Source: Dasypus novemcinctus (Eukaryota; Chordata; Mammalia; Cingulata; Dasypodidae). Taken from it: a DNA stretch of 64,000 nt. The notes beneath the pieces are model-generated. The model was given only the letters and a program-made list of their open reading frames with translations, was not told where the DNA came from and searched no databases. Positions 1-10,720 of this stretch are shown here, piece after piece. Within the stretch, counting starts at the first letter, position 1. Every line of letters starts with the position of its first letter. The stretch is from the NCBI RefSeq assembly GCF_030445035.2, contig NC_080696.1, positions 25,309,661-25,373,660 on the forward strand, written 5' to 3'. Position numbers and translations under genes: made by a program.

Positions 1-60
1 CCATGCAATGCAGTAGTGCTCCAAAATGTATTCACCAAATGCAATGAACCTTCTTAAAAA
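1..60 (+). repeat. End of a LINE-1 3' tail (partial)
   Basis: The first 60 bases closely match the terminal part of the LINE-1 3' tails at about 8705-8750 and 51003-51048, including the stretch about cases where CCAAATGCAATGAA follows TATTCA. The match breaks off at about base 50 and is followed by A-rich sequence. The element begins left of the window, so its full extent is unknown. Confidence 0.6.
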
Positions 61-239
61 AAAGACAGTAAAAATTTGCTAAAACAGGAAAAGGATGGAA
101 ATCCTTCAAAATGCACAAGGCAGCTAGGATCTGGCATTCCTTTCTGTTTGGTTCAAGCACTCCTGAACCAGTCCTCTGGAGTGAATGATGCCTAGTTTTA
201 ATCTCTCCATTGCACTCTTGCTCCTTGCATAGTTTGGTC

Positions 240-700
240 TGATCTTTTCTCCCAACTCTTAGATGGTGACCAGCAGCTCACTGTTATTTGCTTTGGGGCA
301 CCTGGCTCTTCCTAGTTCCTTGGGTGTAGCCAAGGGATTGCTGCGCTTCGTCACTCAGCAGCTGGTGGTACTGTGAGGGTGTTGCCGACTTAGTAGAAGG
401 ACAGTGGACACTTCTAGCCGCGTTGAACGAGGCGAAGCACATGTGTGTGATTAACTTGGGTTTGTAAGACATCCCCGTGGGCGGCTCGGTGCGGAGCCCG
501 CGGAGCAGGCCGGCAGGCGGGACACACGCGATGAGGGCGGGGGCTTGGCGGGGGCGGGGGCACGGCGATGACTTCCCTGCTCTGGTGCATGCCACCGTCC
601 GCGCACCTTTTGTTCTTGAAGGCTCGGGCTGCACAGGCAAATATGGCACCAAGTGGCACCAAGTGGATATAAATTAATCCATGTAATGCAGGTTTGTCAT
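240..700. other. Isolated GC/CpG-rich patch, gene not recognised
   Basis: Bases about 470-620 are strikingly GC- and CpG-rich compared with the AT-rich surroundings. The minus strand is open for 114-122 codons in two overlapping frames (284-652 and 414-758), but neither product resembles a family I know. No splice sites, poly(A) tail or target-site duplication are clear. It could be a decayed processed pseudogene of a GC-rich transcript or a small CpG island. I do not assign a function. Confidence 0.3.
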
Positions 701-1330
701 GGGATAAAATAAAATCTATACGCATACAAATGTACCCTTCATCTGTTCCTAAACCCAATGTCTATACCAAGGCCAACTGGTAACATTATTCAGCGCCAAT
801 TTACAACATGCACTCTCTTACACACAAAACAAACAAAAATGGCCTTCCTGCATCCAATGTGTCACTTAATAGCTACTTTCTTATTTGTCTCTTCATTTAC
901 AAGGCAAACATTTGCAAGGATTATTAGTAATCGAATGTTATTCTTTCCCAATACCCATTCATTTCTCATTGCGCTCTAAAAACCTTCTTCCATGCCTTCC
1001 TCTAAAAGGGTTCTTGTCAAGGACATCAACAACTTTTATTAAGCCAAGCTCCATGTTCACTTTTTAAAAAATTCTCGTCTTAGTTTACCATTCAGCATTA
1101 TATGACCCATCTAACTGCCCTATCTGAAAATGCAACCTTTGAAGTGTTCTCAGTTTCTTTATTTCATATAGATTTGTTGAAGTAGTTTAGGTAAGCTATA
1201 TAGTAACAGGAATTTGTTCATTTCCTCCAGATTATTTAAATTATTGGTGTAAAGTTGTTATAATTATTACTCACTATACTTTTATTTTCTGTTAGATAAG
1301 GTGTCTTTTTCATTTTGGATTTCAGTATGT
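701..1330. other. No recognisable feature
   Basis: AT-rich sequence without convincing coding potential. The short open frames here (758-979, 885-1067) show no recognisable motif. Confidence 0.5.
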
Positions 1331-1339
1331 GCATTTTTC

Positions 1340-1993
1340 CCCATTATTTATTTTGTCAGATGAGCTAAATGGTTGTCAATTTTATTCATCTTTTCAAAGA
1401 ATCAACTTTTGATTTCATTAATTCCTTCCATTGTTTTCTGCATTTCATTTATCTCACCTATATCTCCACTATTTCCTTTCTTTTAAAAACTTAGCACTTT
1501 GTAGTTCATTACTAGCTTCCCAAAAGAAAACTATCGATGATTAATTTGAGTTCTTTGTCCTTTTATAATGTAGGCATTTACAGGTACAAATTTCTCTATC
1601 AACACTACCTTTCCTTCTTCCCATAGATAATGAATGGTATGTTGTATTTTCCTTGTCATTGAAATCTAAAATGTTTCTGATTTCCCTTGTGGTATTTCTT
1701 TTACCCATTCATTATTTAATAAAATATTGTTAATTTCCACATATTTGTGAATTATACAATTTTCTTTCTGTTATTGATTAGTAGCTTCATCATTCCTTGT
1801 TAGTGGAGAATTGTTATAAGATTTAAATCTTTCTAAATGTTTGGGACTGTTTCTGTGGCCTAAGCCATAGTCTATTTTGGAGAATGACCCATGTGCCCTT
1901 TGGAAGAATATGTATTCAAATGGTACTGGTGGAATGTTCTATAAATATATGTCTCATCTACTTCTTTTACAAGATTGTTCAAGACATATTTTT
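1340..1993 (-). repeat. Old LINE-1 fragment (ORF2 endonuclease/linker region)
   Basis: Read on the minus strand this aligns by eye with the LINE-1 ORF2 stretch between endonuclease and reverse transcriptase. It shares phrases such as TGTCAATTTTATTCATCTTT on the plus strand with the better copies near 13380 and 29380. Many stops are present and it is a fossil. It is cut on the right by the SINE that follows. Confidence 0.6.
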
Positions 1994-2001
1994 ATAATGA
2001 T

Positions 2002-2337
2002 CTCCTCCCCCCTTGTGGCTTGACTGCTGTCTACTCTCTGTATCCATTTGCTGTGAATTATTTCTGTGTGTCTGTATTTATTTTTATTTCTTTAACCCCT
2101 CCTTGAGGCTTGCTTGTTGTCTGCTCTTTCTGTCCATTCTCTGCATACTCTTCTGAGTTTTTTTTTTTACTTGTCTCCCTTTTTCTTGCATCACCTTGCT
2201 GAGTTGGCTCTGCACAACACTTACCAGCAGTACTCAGAGGCATGCAGGCAAGCCTGCCTTCACAAGGAGGCCCCAGGACACAAACCCTCCCATATGGTAG
2301 ATGGGAGCCCAACTGATTGAGCCATAGCTACTTCCTC
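2002..2337 (-). repeat. Decayed DAS-type SINE
   Basis: The right end carries the inverted tRNA-like head (CCCATATGGTAGATGG, then a degenerate match to the usual 'actgggcc') and the left part has the 'tgtctgctctttctgtcc' body seen in other DAS copies. The 8-bp direct repeat ATAATGAT flanks it at 1994-2001 and 2338-2345. It is more diverged than the copies at 15303, 44841 and 51517, so it is an older insertion. Confidence 0.7.
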
Positions 2338-2345
2338 ATAATGAT

Positions 2346-3309
2346 GTTTTAAATATATGCCAATATCAGCTCCAGTGTGACAGGAAACAATCTCTGAACA
2401 ACTCCCCACACCAATACAGTTCAAGTAGAAGGTCCGTAGCCTGGATCCCATTTTCATAGATACGGTCATGAGACATCCTAAAACTAATGACAGTCTTGGG
2501 GATGGAAATTGCAGATTGAGTCACCTGGAGAGTTCCAGGTGCCCTAGACCTGGGATAATCATCTCTTCACCAAAACTTATAAGGACCTGGAGAGAAGAAT
2601 CCTTCAAATAATCCAGAGCCTGTTATAAACTAGTGCATGATAGGACTGTCCATTTTATCTCATTTCTAAGAATCTTCTCCTTGGTCAGACCCTGTGCAGT
2701 CAGGCACCACCCTGAATCTGTTTTAAATTATTCATGAATGATAAGAACATCGCTGAAACACTCAAACCCACATCACTACATTCCTTCCTTAATTAGTGAG
2801 ACTCTCTTCTCATCTGGCTTCTGTGACATAGCCATAACTATTGTGAAAGATTTTTTTCATCATGTTTATTGAGCTTGCACTATGATGCAAACAAATTGTA
2901 AAGTTTGATGCAATGAGGACCTAGTTTGGGGATACAGGAAATATCAGTAAAAATAATGATTCAAAGAAAATTTCTGTTGTTCAGGATTTCAAGCCAAATC
3001 TGCATAAATTCCTGAATTATGAGAAAAGAGCTGCTTAATTTTTCATATAAAATTCTTCGTCTGAATTAACATGATAAGAAGAGAATAAAATGTTTAGAAT
3101 TGGATGTAAAACAAATTTTAAATATATACAATCAAATAGTATAATATAAAAAATAATAAATCATTAATAAAATAACATTAAACATCAGGCATTTTGCCAA
3201 ATTTGATACACAAGTGACCAATAATTTCATAAAAAGATGGTCATTGGTTAATGATAATTGCAAATCAACCCTAGAAAAAGATACTATTTCTCACCTAGTA
3301 GGATAGCTA
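2346..3309. other. No recognisable feature
   Basis: AT-rich sequence with no open frame beyond chance length and no repeat that I can match to others in this window. Confidence 0.4.
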
Positions 3310-4017
3310 TTAATTTTTTAATACTGTCAAGAAAGGATGCTCTATCCTGTTGAAAGCCTTTTTATGTTGATAGAGATGGTCATCTTATTTTTCATCCTTC
3401 AATCAATTAATGTGATATATTCCATTAATTGTTTCTCTTATGTTGACTCATCCTTGCATACCAAGGGAAAACCCACTTTATCATGGTGTATTATTTTAAT
3501 GATATATTGTTTTCTACATTTAGGAAGTATTTTCTTGGTGATTATTGCATCTAAGCTCAATAGAGAGATTGGTCTGTAGTTTTCTTTTCTTCTTTATGTC
3601 GTTTTGTTTTAGAGTGATATTGGCACCATAGATGTATTAGGTAATGTTCCCTCCTCTTCCATTTTTTGCAAAAGTTTGGGCAAAATAGGTATTAGTACTT
3701 TCCAAAATGATTAGTAGAATTCATCTGTGAAGCTATTTGCTCCTGGGCTTTTCTAATTTGGGAGGTTTTTGATGGCTCCATCAATTTCACAAATTGTGAA
3801 TGTTCTGATGAATTCTTCCATTTCTGCTTTCATCTATGAAGGTTGCTTGCGTTTTTCTAGAAATGCATCCATTTCATCTAAATTGTTCTTCTTGTTGGCA
3901 TGCAATTGTTCAAAGTAACCTTTAATGATATACTTCATTTCTGGGGTCAGTGGTTATATCCCCTCTCAAATTACTGATTGTATTTATTTGAATCTTCTCT
4001 CTTTTACTGTAGATAAG
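3310..4017 (-). mobile_element. Old LINE-1, piece 1 (reverse transcriptase region)
   Basis: The minus strand encodes broken LINE-1 ORF2 reverse-transcriptase sequence; the plus strand shows the familiar 'aagaaaggatgctctatcctgttgaa' type context of the RT domain followed by the linker near 3950-4010. The sequence stops exactly at the ERV-L LTR at 4018 and resumes at about 13369 at the next expected ORF2 position, so this is the 3'-ward piece of one LINE-1 split by a provirus. Confidence 0.75.
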
Positions 4018-4461
4018 TGCATTAGTGTTCTTTGGGGAAACAGAATCAAGAGGAGATATCAGTAAATAGTATGAAATTTTATAAGCACCTTTTACATGAC
4101 CATGGGAATGCAAAGTCCAGGTACCACAGGCAAGCTGCAAACCAGGAGCTCCAATGAAAGTCCAATGAAGGTCCTTGATGAGTTTCCAGGAGACATTGCC
4201 TGTCCATAGACAGGTTGGGAAATTCTCTCTGAATGCTGAAATCACTTCCCCTTTTAAGGTATTTGACTGATTGGATAAAGCATCATTCATTGCTGAAGGC
4301 AATCTCCCTGGTTGATATAGATGTAATCAACCATCTGTGCAGTAAACTCACTGATGACTAAAGCCCATAAATATCCTTGTATTACAATTAGCCCAGTGTT
4401 ACTTAACCAGGCAACTGGGCACAATTACCTGGCTGAGTTGAAACATTAGCCTAACCATCCA
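4018..4461 (-). repeat. ERV-L 3' LTR
   Basis: It is a direct repeat of 12993-13362, sharing phrases such as GGGAAACAGAAT, GGAGATATC.GTAAATAGTATG, CAATCTCCCTGGTTGAT and CTGGGCACAATTACCTGGC. It begins TG and ends CA on the plus strand. The arrangement resembles mammalian ERV-L (MLT2-like) LTRs, whose minus-strand 3' end reads toward 'cctgactaataca'. This copy is about 80 bp longer than the other because of internal segments around 4150-4230. Confidence 0.75.
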
Positions 4462-4536
4462 CACCTTGTCAACACAGCAAAGATACACATTACCTAAAAA
4501 CATACTTAATCTCTAAGTAAAAATAACAGACAGCTA

Positions 4537-4568
4537 TATATATATGTATGTGTGTGTGTGTGTGTGTA
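4537..4568. repeat. (TA)n(TG)n microsatellite
   Basis: Short run of alternating TA and then TG dinucleotides within the 3' part of the ERV-L internal region. Confidence 0.9.
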
Positions 4569-4989
4569 TTTCTGAAAACAGTACTTAACTCTCCTGTGTA
4601 CAAATGGAAATGTATTAATTCCCTACAGAATAGGGTGCAAGTTCTTGGGAAATATTCACTCTTAAACTTGACATCCTTAAATGTTATGACATGAAACTTA
4701 TACAAATTTTCATATGACAAGGAAAAATTGGGGGAAAGAGAATGAAGAAATTCGTCTTTTGTACCTACACCAATATACTCATAATGAAATAAGAAAGATT
4801 CATGAATATTACAGTCCTCATTTCTATAACTGGTCATGTGGTCAAAGATCATAATTATCAGTACCTTTTTTCCACTATGCATTCCATGTTCCTGTTACCC
4901 TCAGCCAGCTCTTCACCTGGGTGTGGTTCTTTGTTTATTCATGTGACCCAAACTTTGATTCCTGAATATTATGGACCATTGATAGACCT

Positions 4990-5205
4990 GCTTGTATTGG
5001 ATTGTTGCAATTTTCCATTGACTTTAATCATAGGGTTTGGCAGTACTAGGAGATGCCCTAGCAAATATCCTGTATTACAAACTCTTCTTTACCCTCATTT
5101 TGTAGATGCAGTCCTATTTCCCCTTGATAGTTGTGAACAATCACTCCAGCCAGTACATTAATTCCCTTCTTTGCCTGTTGATTCAGAGGTAAGAGCACTC
5201 CCAGT
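4990..5205 (-). pseudogene. ERV-L dUTPase remnant
   Basis: Directly downstream of the integrase on the minus strand, one frame reads a stretch with the pattern LAGVI..NYQGEIGLHLQNEG followed by EEF, which fits the core of the dUTPase domain that ERV-L elements carry at the C-terminus of pol. A stop codon follows soon after. The position after integrase is characteristic of ERV-L; betaretroviruses carry dUTPase ahead of protease instead. Non-functional. Confidence 0.6.
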
Positions 5206-6041
5206 GGCTAGGTGGCAGTCTTAACTTCCTATTTGGTGGAAACCTTGCTGCGTTCCCTGGTGGCAGCGTTTCTCCTTTAGGGACTAAGACCTGTAGACAA
5301 GCAGAGATTAGGGTTGCAGGGACAGGAAGCAAAAATTTTCTTAGTGGGCCACTATGGTAAATAGTGGGTGGTGCCATTCCCTTTTCCATACCTTGGTTTC
5401 TGGACCATGAATCCTGGCTATGGGAGAAACAGCACCCTAAAATGGAAGCTGATTTAGAGCACACACAGCCTCCTGGAGAACATTGCCCCAGCCCAGCAAG
5501 GTGTTGCTACTTGTAGTTGGTGCCATAATTGCATATTCAAAAAGACATTCCACCATTCTATCCATCCAGCTGCTTCAGGATGATGGGGAATATTGTAAAT
5601 TCCATGGGCATGTGCACATGGTGGTAGATAAGACATTCAGTAAGTCCACAGATGGGTTTTTGGAGGAAGCATTGCCTGCAGAAAGTGCAAATTTTTATCT
5701 GGAGTATGTATCTATTCCACTTAAAACAAATTGCTGCCTCTTCCAAGAGGCAGTAGTCAACCTGCCACCATGTAGCAGACTGTTCATTTGGGGGATGGTT
5801 CCATATCAGGTTCTGAGTGTGGGTCTCTTTGCTGAGAGATTATGCACTCAGCAACTAGTGTAGCCAAGTCAGCCTTAGTGAGGGGAACTCCATGTTGCTG
5901 ATCCCATGCATAACCTCCATCCCTATCACCATGGCTCCTTTGTTCATGAGCCAATTGGGCAATGGCAGGAGTGGACGGGGAAAGAGGCTGAGCATTAGCC
6001 ACAGAGTGGGTTATCTTATCCACTTGATTATTAAATTCTCC
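5183..6041 (-). pseudogene. ERV-L integrase remnant
   Basis: The minus strand encodes, from right to left, the integrase zinc-binding region (5784-6023, residues such as LAHEQRSHGDRDGGYAWDQQHG), the catalytic-core end (5454-5636, HHPEAAGWIEWWN, containing the core glutamate), and the C-terminal part (5183-5464, with VPKGETLPPG and KLRLPPSHW). Frame changes separate these pieces. The upstream continuation (RNase H) is displaced to 8927 onward by the LINE-1 tail insertion. Confidence 0.75.
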
Positions 6042-6053
6042 CTCTGCTGGAAG

Positions 6054-8915
6054 GTTGTAAGCTGATCCCTACATGGTCAAAATCTATGTTAAAGTGTAGG
6101 TAGGTCTTTGTGTAGTGAAGGAATAAGGCAGGGGCTTAGGATTCTATCGAGTGGGGCTTTGCAGGCTTGAAGGGGCCAAGGGTTGGGAGGAGGCATCACA
6201 TGGTCCATGGAATTGGGGAGAGGTTATGGAGGATCAAGGGAAAATGGGAGATTGTCAGGTATGTGGTTGAAATTATACCATTGAGAAAACTCTTGAGAAA
6301 ATATAAGGAAGGGTTACTTGTTTAAAGTGTTTGACAGGGAACATCTGGCTCAAGGGACACCTGGGGCAGGCTTCTAAGGAGTGTGTGAGTGCTCATCCTG
6401 TCATAGTGTGTTATGTCAGTGAGTGGAGACCCATACAATGAGTGGGAAAGTGTTATATCTCAACCTGGGGAGACCTGATAGTCTCAAAGAGAGAAGACAG
6501 TGTCTCTCCAGAGCATGGGTGGTTCCCAACTGGGGAGGAGAGACTAATGTGTCAAGCACTCAGCATTGCTGCAAGTATCTATGAATCTTGCCCTTCAAGC
6601 AGTGAAACTGGGTTGTCACTGTGCACCCCAAAGGGAGGGAGAGAGAGGAAAAGAATAGACGGAAGAAGGGGAACTTGGAGGCAATGGAAATGTTCCACAA
6701 GATCATGCAATGATGGATACAGGTCATGTTAAATTTCACCCAAATTTTAAAAATGTGTATTCTAAAATATAAACCAGAATGTAAACCAGAATGTAACCAA
6801 AATTTTATAAAAGTGTACAATCTAAAATATAAACCATAATGTAAACCATAATGTAACAATGGTTAGTAGCTATGTTTCAATATCTATACATCAGCTCTAG
6901 CAAATATAACATCCACATGTAAAAAGGTCATTGCTGGAGCAGGGGGAAAAGGGTTTGATGTTGGGTATATGGGAACCTCCATATTGTATATGTGACTTTA
7001 CTCTGATCTAAAACTTTTTTGAAGAAAAAATTAAAAATGAAAAGAAAAGGTGTAGAAACTGAGGAAGGAATGGAAGAGGCTGCCTTGCCACTGTACATAC
7101 AGGGCAACACCTATTGAGGTGGTGAAATGCAAAACATCAAAAACAAAGGTTTTTGATATTTTTCATTTTTTAATACCTCAATTTATTTTTACTTTATATT
7201 AGTTTTTCTAAATTATTTCATATTCTATTTCTAATCTTTAAACCTATCATTATTATTTCATTTTCCTACTATTTGAATTTGGCAATATATTAGGCTTCAT
7301 TTTTATTAAGAAATTTGGGGTCACAGAGAGGTTCAACTAAGAGGTTCAGCTGATATGGTGTGTCATTGATGTGGACATATCATTGGGAGGGAGTTCTCTA
7401 GGGCATATATATAGGGTATAAAAATATGTTCAGATATTCATTGTGTAGTGTCATAGTAGTTAGTGTTACACATGACAACTGAGGGAGTCCTGAGTTCCTA
7501 GCTGAGGAAACTCTTACATTCCCCAATGGAACAACAACAATCCCTCAAGTGCAAAGGCAATGACCAGTGAAGAAGGATGGTCCAATGATGGACCCTTGAT
7601 ACTGGTGACTACTCGAAATTCCAACTAAGCCTAGAGTGGCAGGGTACCTAAGAATTACCTCCTGAGAGCCTCCGTGCTGCTCAAATGTTGCCACTCTCTA
7701 AGCCAAACTCAGTATGTTAATCCATTACCTTCCCTGGGGCATGCGACATGACTCCTGGGAATGAGCCTCCCTGATGCCAAGGGATTATTCCCAATCACCA
7801 GCTGGTTAGGCAACTGGAAAAAGGCCTTGAATAAAAGGGGGAATTGGTAAAGACAAATGAGTTTACATGGCTAAAACATCTCAAAATGAGTCAGGAGTTC
7901 ATCACACAGGTAGCACTTACACAAGTCTCAGCAGGATCCCAGACACAGCCAAAGTAAATATAACCCCAATTACTGATGCTTCTAAGGACTATGGAGACAC
8001 ACATATTCTATGGTCATGGCTGATGGTGCTGGAGTTCAGTGCCTTGTCAGTGGGCCCTACTTTGGAATTTGTTCTGAGTGTGATGAAGTTGAACTCAGAT
8101 GTGACCTCACTATACATTCCTCTTCTGTTACTTTTACAAAACCTGTGTTTGGTGCTGGGTTTGGTGTATGCTCAGGAGACTTGAATCTATGTAATGTCCA
8201 TGTGCCAGCTGGGACCAGATCTCAGCAGATTTGCCACACCCACTCTCTGGTTCATTTAACTTACCCAGGTCAGCTAAGAGGGAGGTGAGGATGGTCAACC
8301 ACCACACCAGGGAATAAAGGGGGTCTAAAACTGCAAGCCAGAGAATTGCATCCATCAGCAATGTGGAATCTAAGCCCCTCTCAATTTATACATGGAGTGG
8401 ACATCACCATCCCATGATCCACAGTTTGGAGGAATAAAACATGGTTTAGAGTGGACTTACTGGTATTCTACTATAGAACTATTATGACTCTAGCAATGGA
8501 AGAAATTGTACCATGGATGTGGAGGCAATGGTCAAGGGAGTTGCTGAAGGCAGGGAGAGGGAAGAAGAGGTTTGATATGGGGGCATTCTCAGGACTTGGA
8601 GTTGTCCTGAATGGTATTACAGGGACAGAGGTAGGACATTATAAGTCCTGCCACAACCAGTGAATGGACTGAGGGATAGTGTAACCTCCAATGTAAACTA
8701 TAATCCATGAGATACAGCAATGCTCCAAAAAGTATTCATCAAATGCAATGAATGTGCCACACTGATGAAAGAGGTTGTTGATTTCAGAGGAGTGGAGTGT
8801 GGTGAGGAGTGGGGTATATGGGAACCTCATATTTTTTAATGTAACATTTATTGTGATCTATGTATCTTTTTAAAAAATTGAATAAAATAATTACTAAAGT
8901 TTTTTAAAAAACTTG
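6054..8915 (+). mobile_element. LINE-1 3' tail inserted in ERV-L pol
   Basis: This 2.86-kb segment matches, with similar order throughout, the 3' tail of the full-length LINE-1 at about 48284-51192 (for example GAGATTGTCAGGTATGT.GTTGAAA near 6250 and 48475, and CAATGGAACAACAACAATC near 7525 and 49735). It starts abruptly at a tail-internal point, so it is a 5'-truncated LINE-1 with no ORF. The near-identical flanks CTCTGCTGGAAG (6042-6053) and CTCTGCTGAAG (8916-8926) look like its target-site duplication. Confidence 0.8.
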
Positions 8916-8926
8916 CTCTGCTGAAG

Positions 8927-9869
8927 TTACCCTCTTTTGAGCATGCAAATGGGACACAAATATTTTAATGTTTTTAGCCAACTTGGATATGTCTATCCAC
9001 ATAATTCAACCCCAGACCTCTTTGTTACCAATTTTCTAATCACGTTCCTTCTAAGTCCCTGACCATAGAGTCAAACCATAGGCAGTGTCCCATGTAGTGT
9101 ACAGATTCTCCTCTGACCATTTCTTCTTCCAAGGAAAATGAACAACCAGATTTACTGCTTGAAATTATGCCCACTGGGAGGATTTGCTCTCACCACTATC
9201 CTTCAGGGATGTCCCCCAAAAAGGCTGCAATGCTGCAGGTGTCCACTTTTGGGTGGTACCTGCATAAAGTGCAGAATCCTCTGTAAAACTGGCCAGAGTT
9301 TTCTCTTCCCCTGTCAACTGATTTTAAGGTACTCCACAAAAGGCTGAAAGAGTGGGCTGGGAAAGATAAGGTAGCATTGCAGGAAGGGTGACCATGAGTA
9401 TTTGGGCTACTTCCTCATTTAACTTACTTGTGCCTTTAGGGCATGCTCAAGCCCTATTTCATATACACCACTTCCACATTATTATGTAGAGCTGCTGGTC
9501 ACACCCAACTTTATGGTTTGGTGGGTCATGCAATACCTTGTTCATGATAGGCAACTCAGGTCTCATGGAAACTTGATGGCCCATAGTTAAGTGTTCAGTC
9601 TCTACTAAGACCCGAGAACAGTCCAAAAGCTGTATCTCAAAAGGAGAGTAGTCATCTAGAGTAGATATGAGGGCTTTGCTCCAAAATCCTAAGGGTCTGT
9701 TCTGTGATAGTCCTATAGGAGCCTGCCAAATTCTCCACACAACATCCCTATTTGTCACTGAAACTTCCAGCAACAAGGGATCTGCAGGATTATATGGCCC
9801 AAATGGTAGAGCAGCTTGTACAGCAATTGAACTGTCACAGAGCCTCCTCTTATTCCAGGCACCAATCAA
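8927..9869 (-). pseudogene. ERV-L RNase H/connection region remnant
   Basis: The minus-strand frame 9459-9869 (136 codons) is one of the best preserved parts of this provirus. It shows the ERV-L pol connection/RNase H signature, including DPLLLEVSVTNRDVVWRIWQ, RPLGFWSKAL, YSPFEIQLLDCSR and ETEHLTMGHQV. The 8927-9458 stretch continues toward the integrase with stops. It is catalytically dead. Confidence 0.75.
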
Positions 9870-9899
9870 AACTAGAAGCTTTTCTGGTCACTTGGTAAA

Positions 9900-10720
9900 T
9901 GGGTTGGTGTAGCACAACCAAGTGAGGAGTGTGTTTTCTCCAAAATCTGAAGAGACCAACTAAGTATTGTGCCTCTTTTATGGTCTTAGAATGGACTAGA
10001 TGCAACAGCTTATCCTGCAATTTAGAAAGAATATCTCAACTGGCCCCACAACACTGGCCACTTAGAAATTTCACTGAGGTGGAAGGCACCTTAATTTTTG
10101 TTGAATTTATCTTCCATCATCTCTCACATAAAAGCCTTACCAATAATTCTAGGGTCTTTGCTATTTCTTCCTCACTATGTCCTATAAACTTGATATCATC
10201 AATATAATGGACCAGTGTGGTGTCTTGTGGGAGAGAGAGATGATGAAATTCCCTGCAGAAGTGTTGTGAATTAGGGCTAGAGAGTTGATATACCCCTGAG
10301 ACAGGACAGAGATGGTATACTGCTGGTCTTGACAGCTGAAAGCAAACTGATTCTGGTGGTCCTTACTAATGGCAATTGTGAAAAAAGCATTGCCACTTCA
10401 ACAGCTACCTATCAGGAACCAGGGGATTTGTTGATTTGATCAAGCAATGATACCACATCTGGGACAGCAGCTGCAATTTGAATTGCCACCTGATTATGTC
10501 TATGTTAATCCACTGTCATCCTCCAAAATCCATCTGTCTTCTGCACTAGCCAAATATGAGACTTGAATGGGTTTGCTGGGAATCACCACCCCTGAATCTT
10601 TCAAATCCTTGTTTTTAGAACTAATCTCTGCAATCACATCATTAATCTGGTTTTGATTTTAATTTACTATTTTGCTAGGTAGGGGCTTTCCTAGGGGCTT
10701 CCACTTGGCCCTCTAACCAT
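9900..10720 (-). pseudogene. ERV-L reverse transcriptase remnant (YIDD)
   Basis: The minus strand carries the polymerase motif YIDD at 10195-10206, preceded by LVH and followed by IKFIGH, and upstream the palm-domain phrase NAFFTIAIS followed by QFAF at about 10350-10390. These are the expected order and spacing for a retroviral RT. The reading frame is broken by several stops. Confidence 0.7.

Noticed and set aside
6765-6860. Short regularly repeated units as a CRISPR-like array
   Set aside because: Tandem without unique spacers, shared with another LINE-1 tail, in a mammalian genome.
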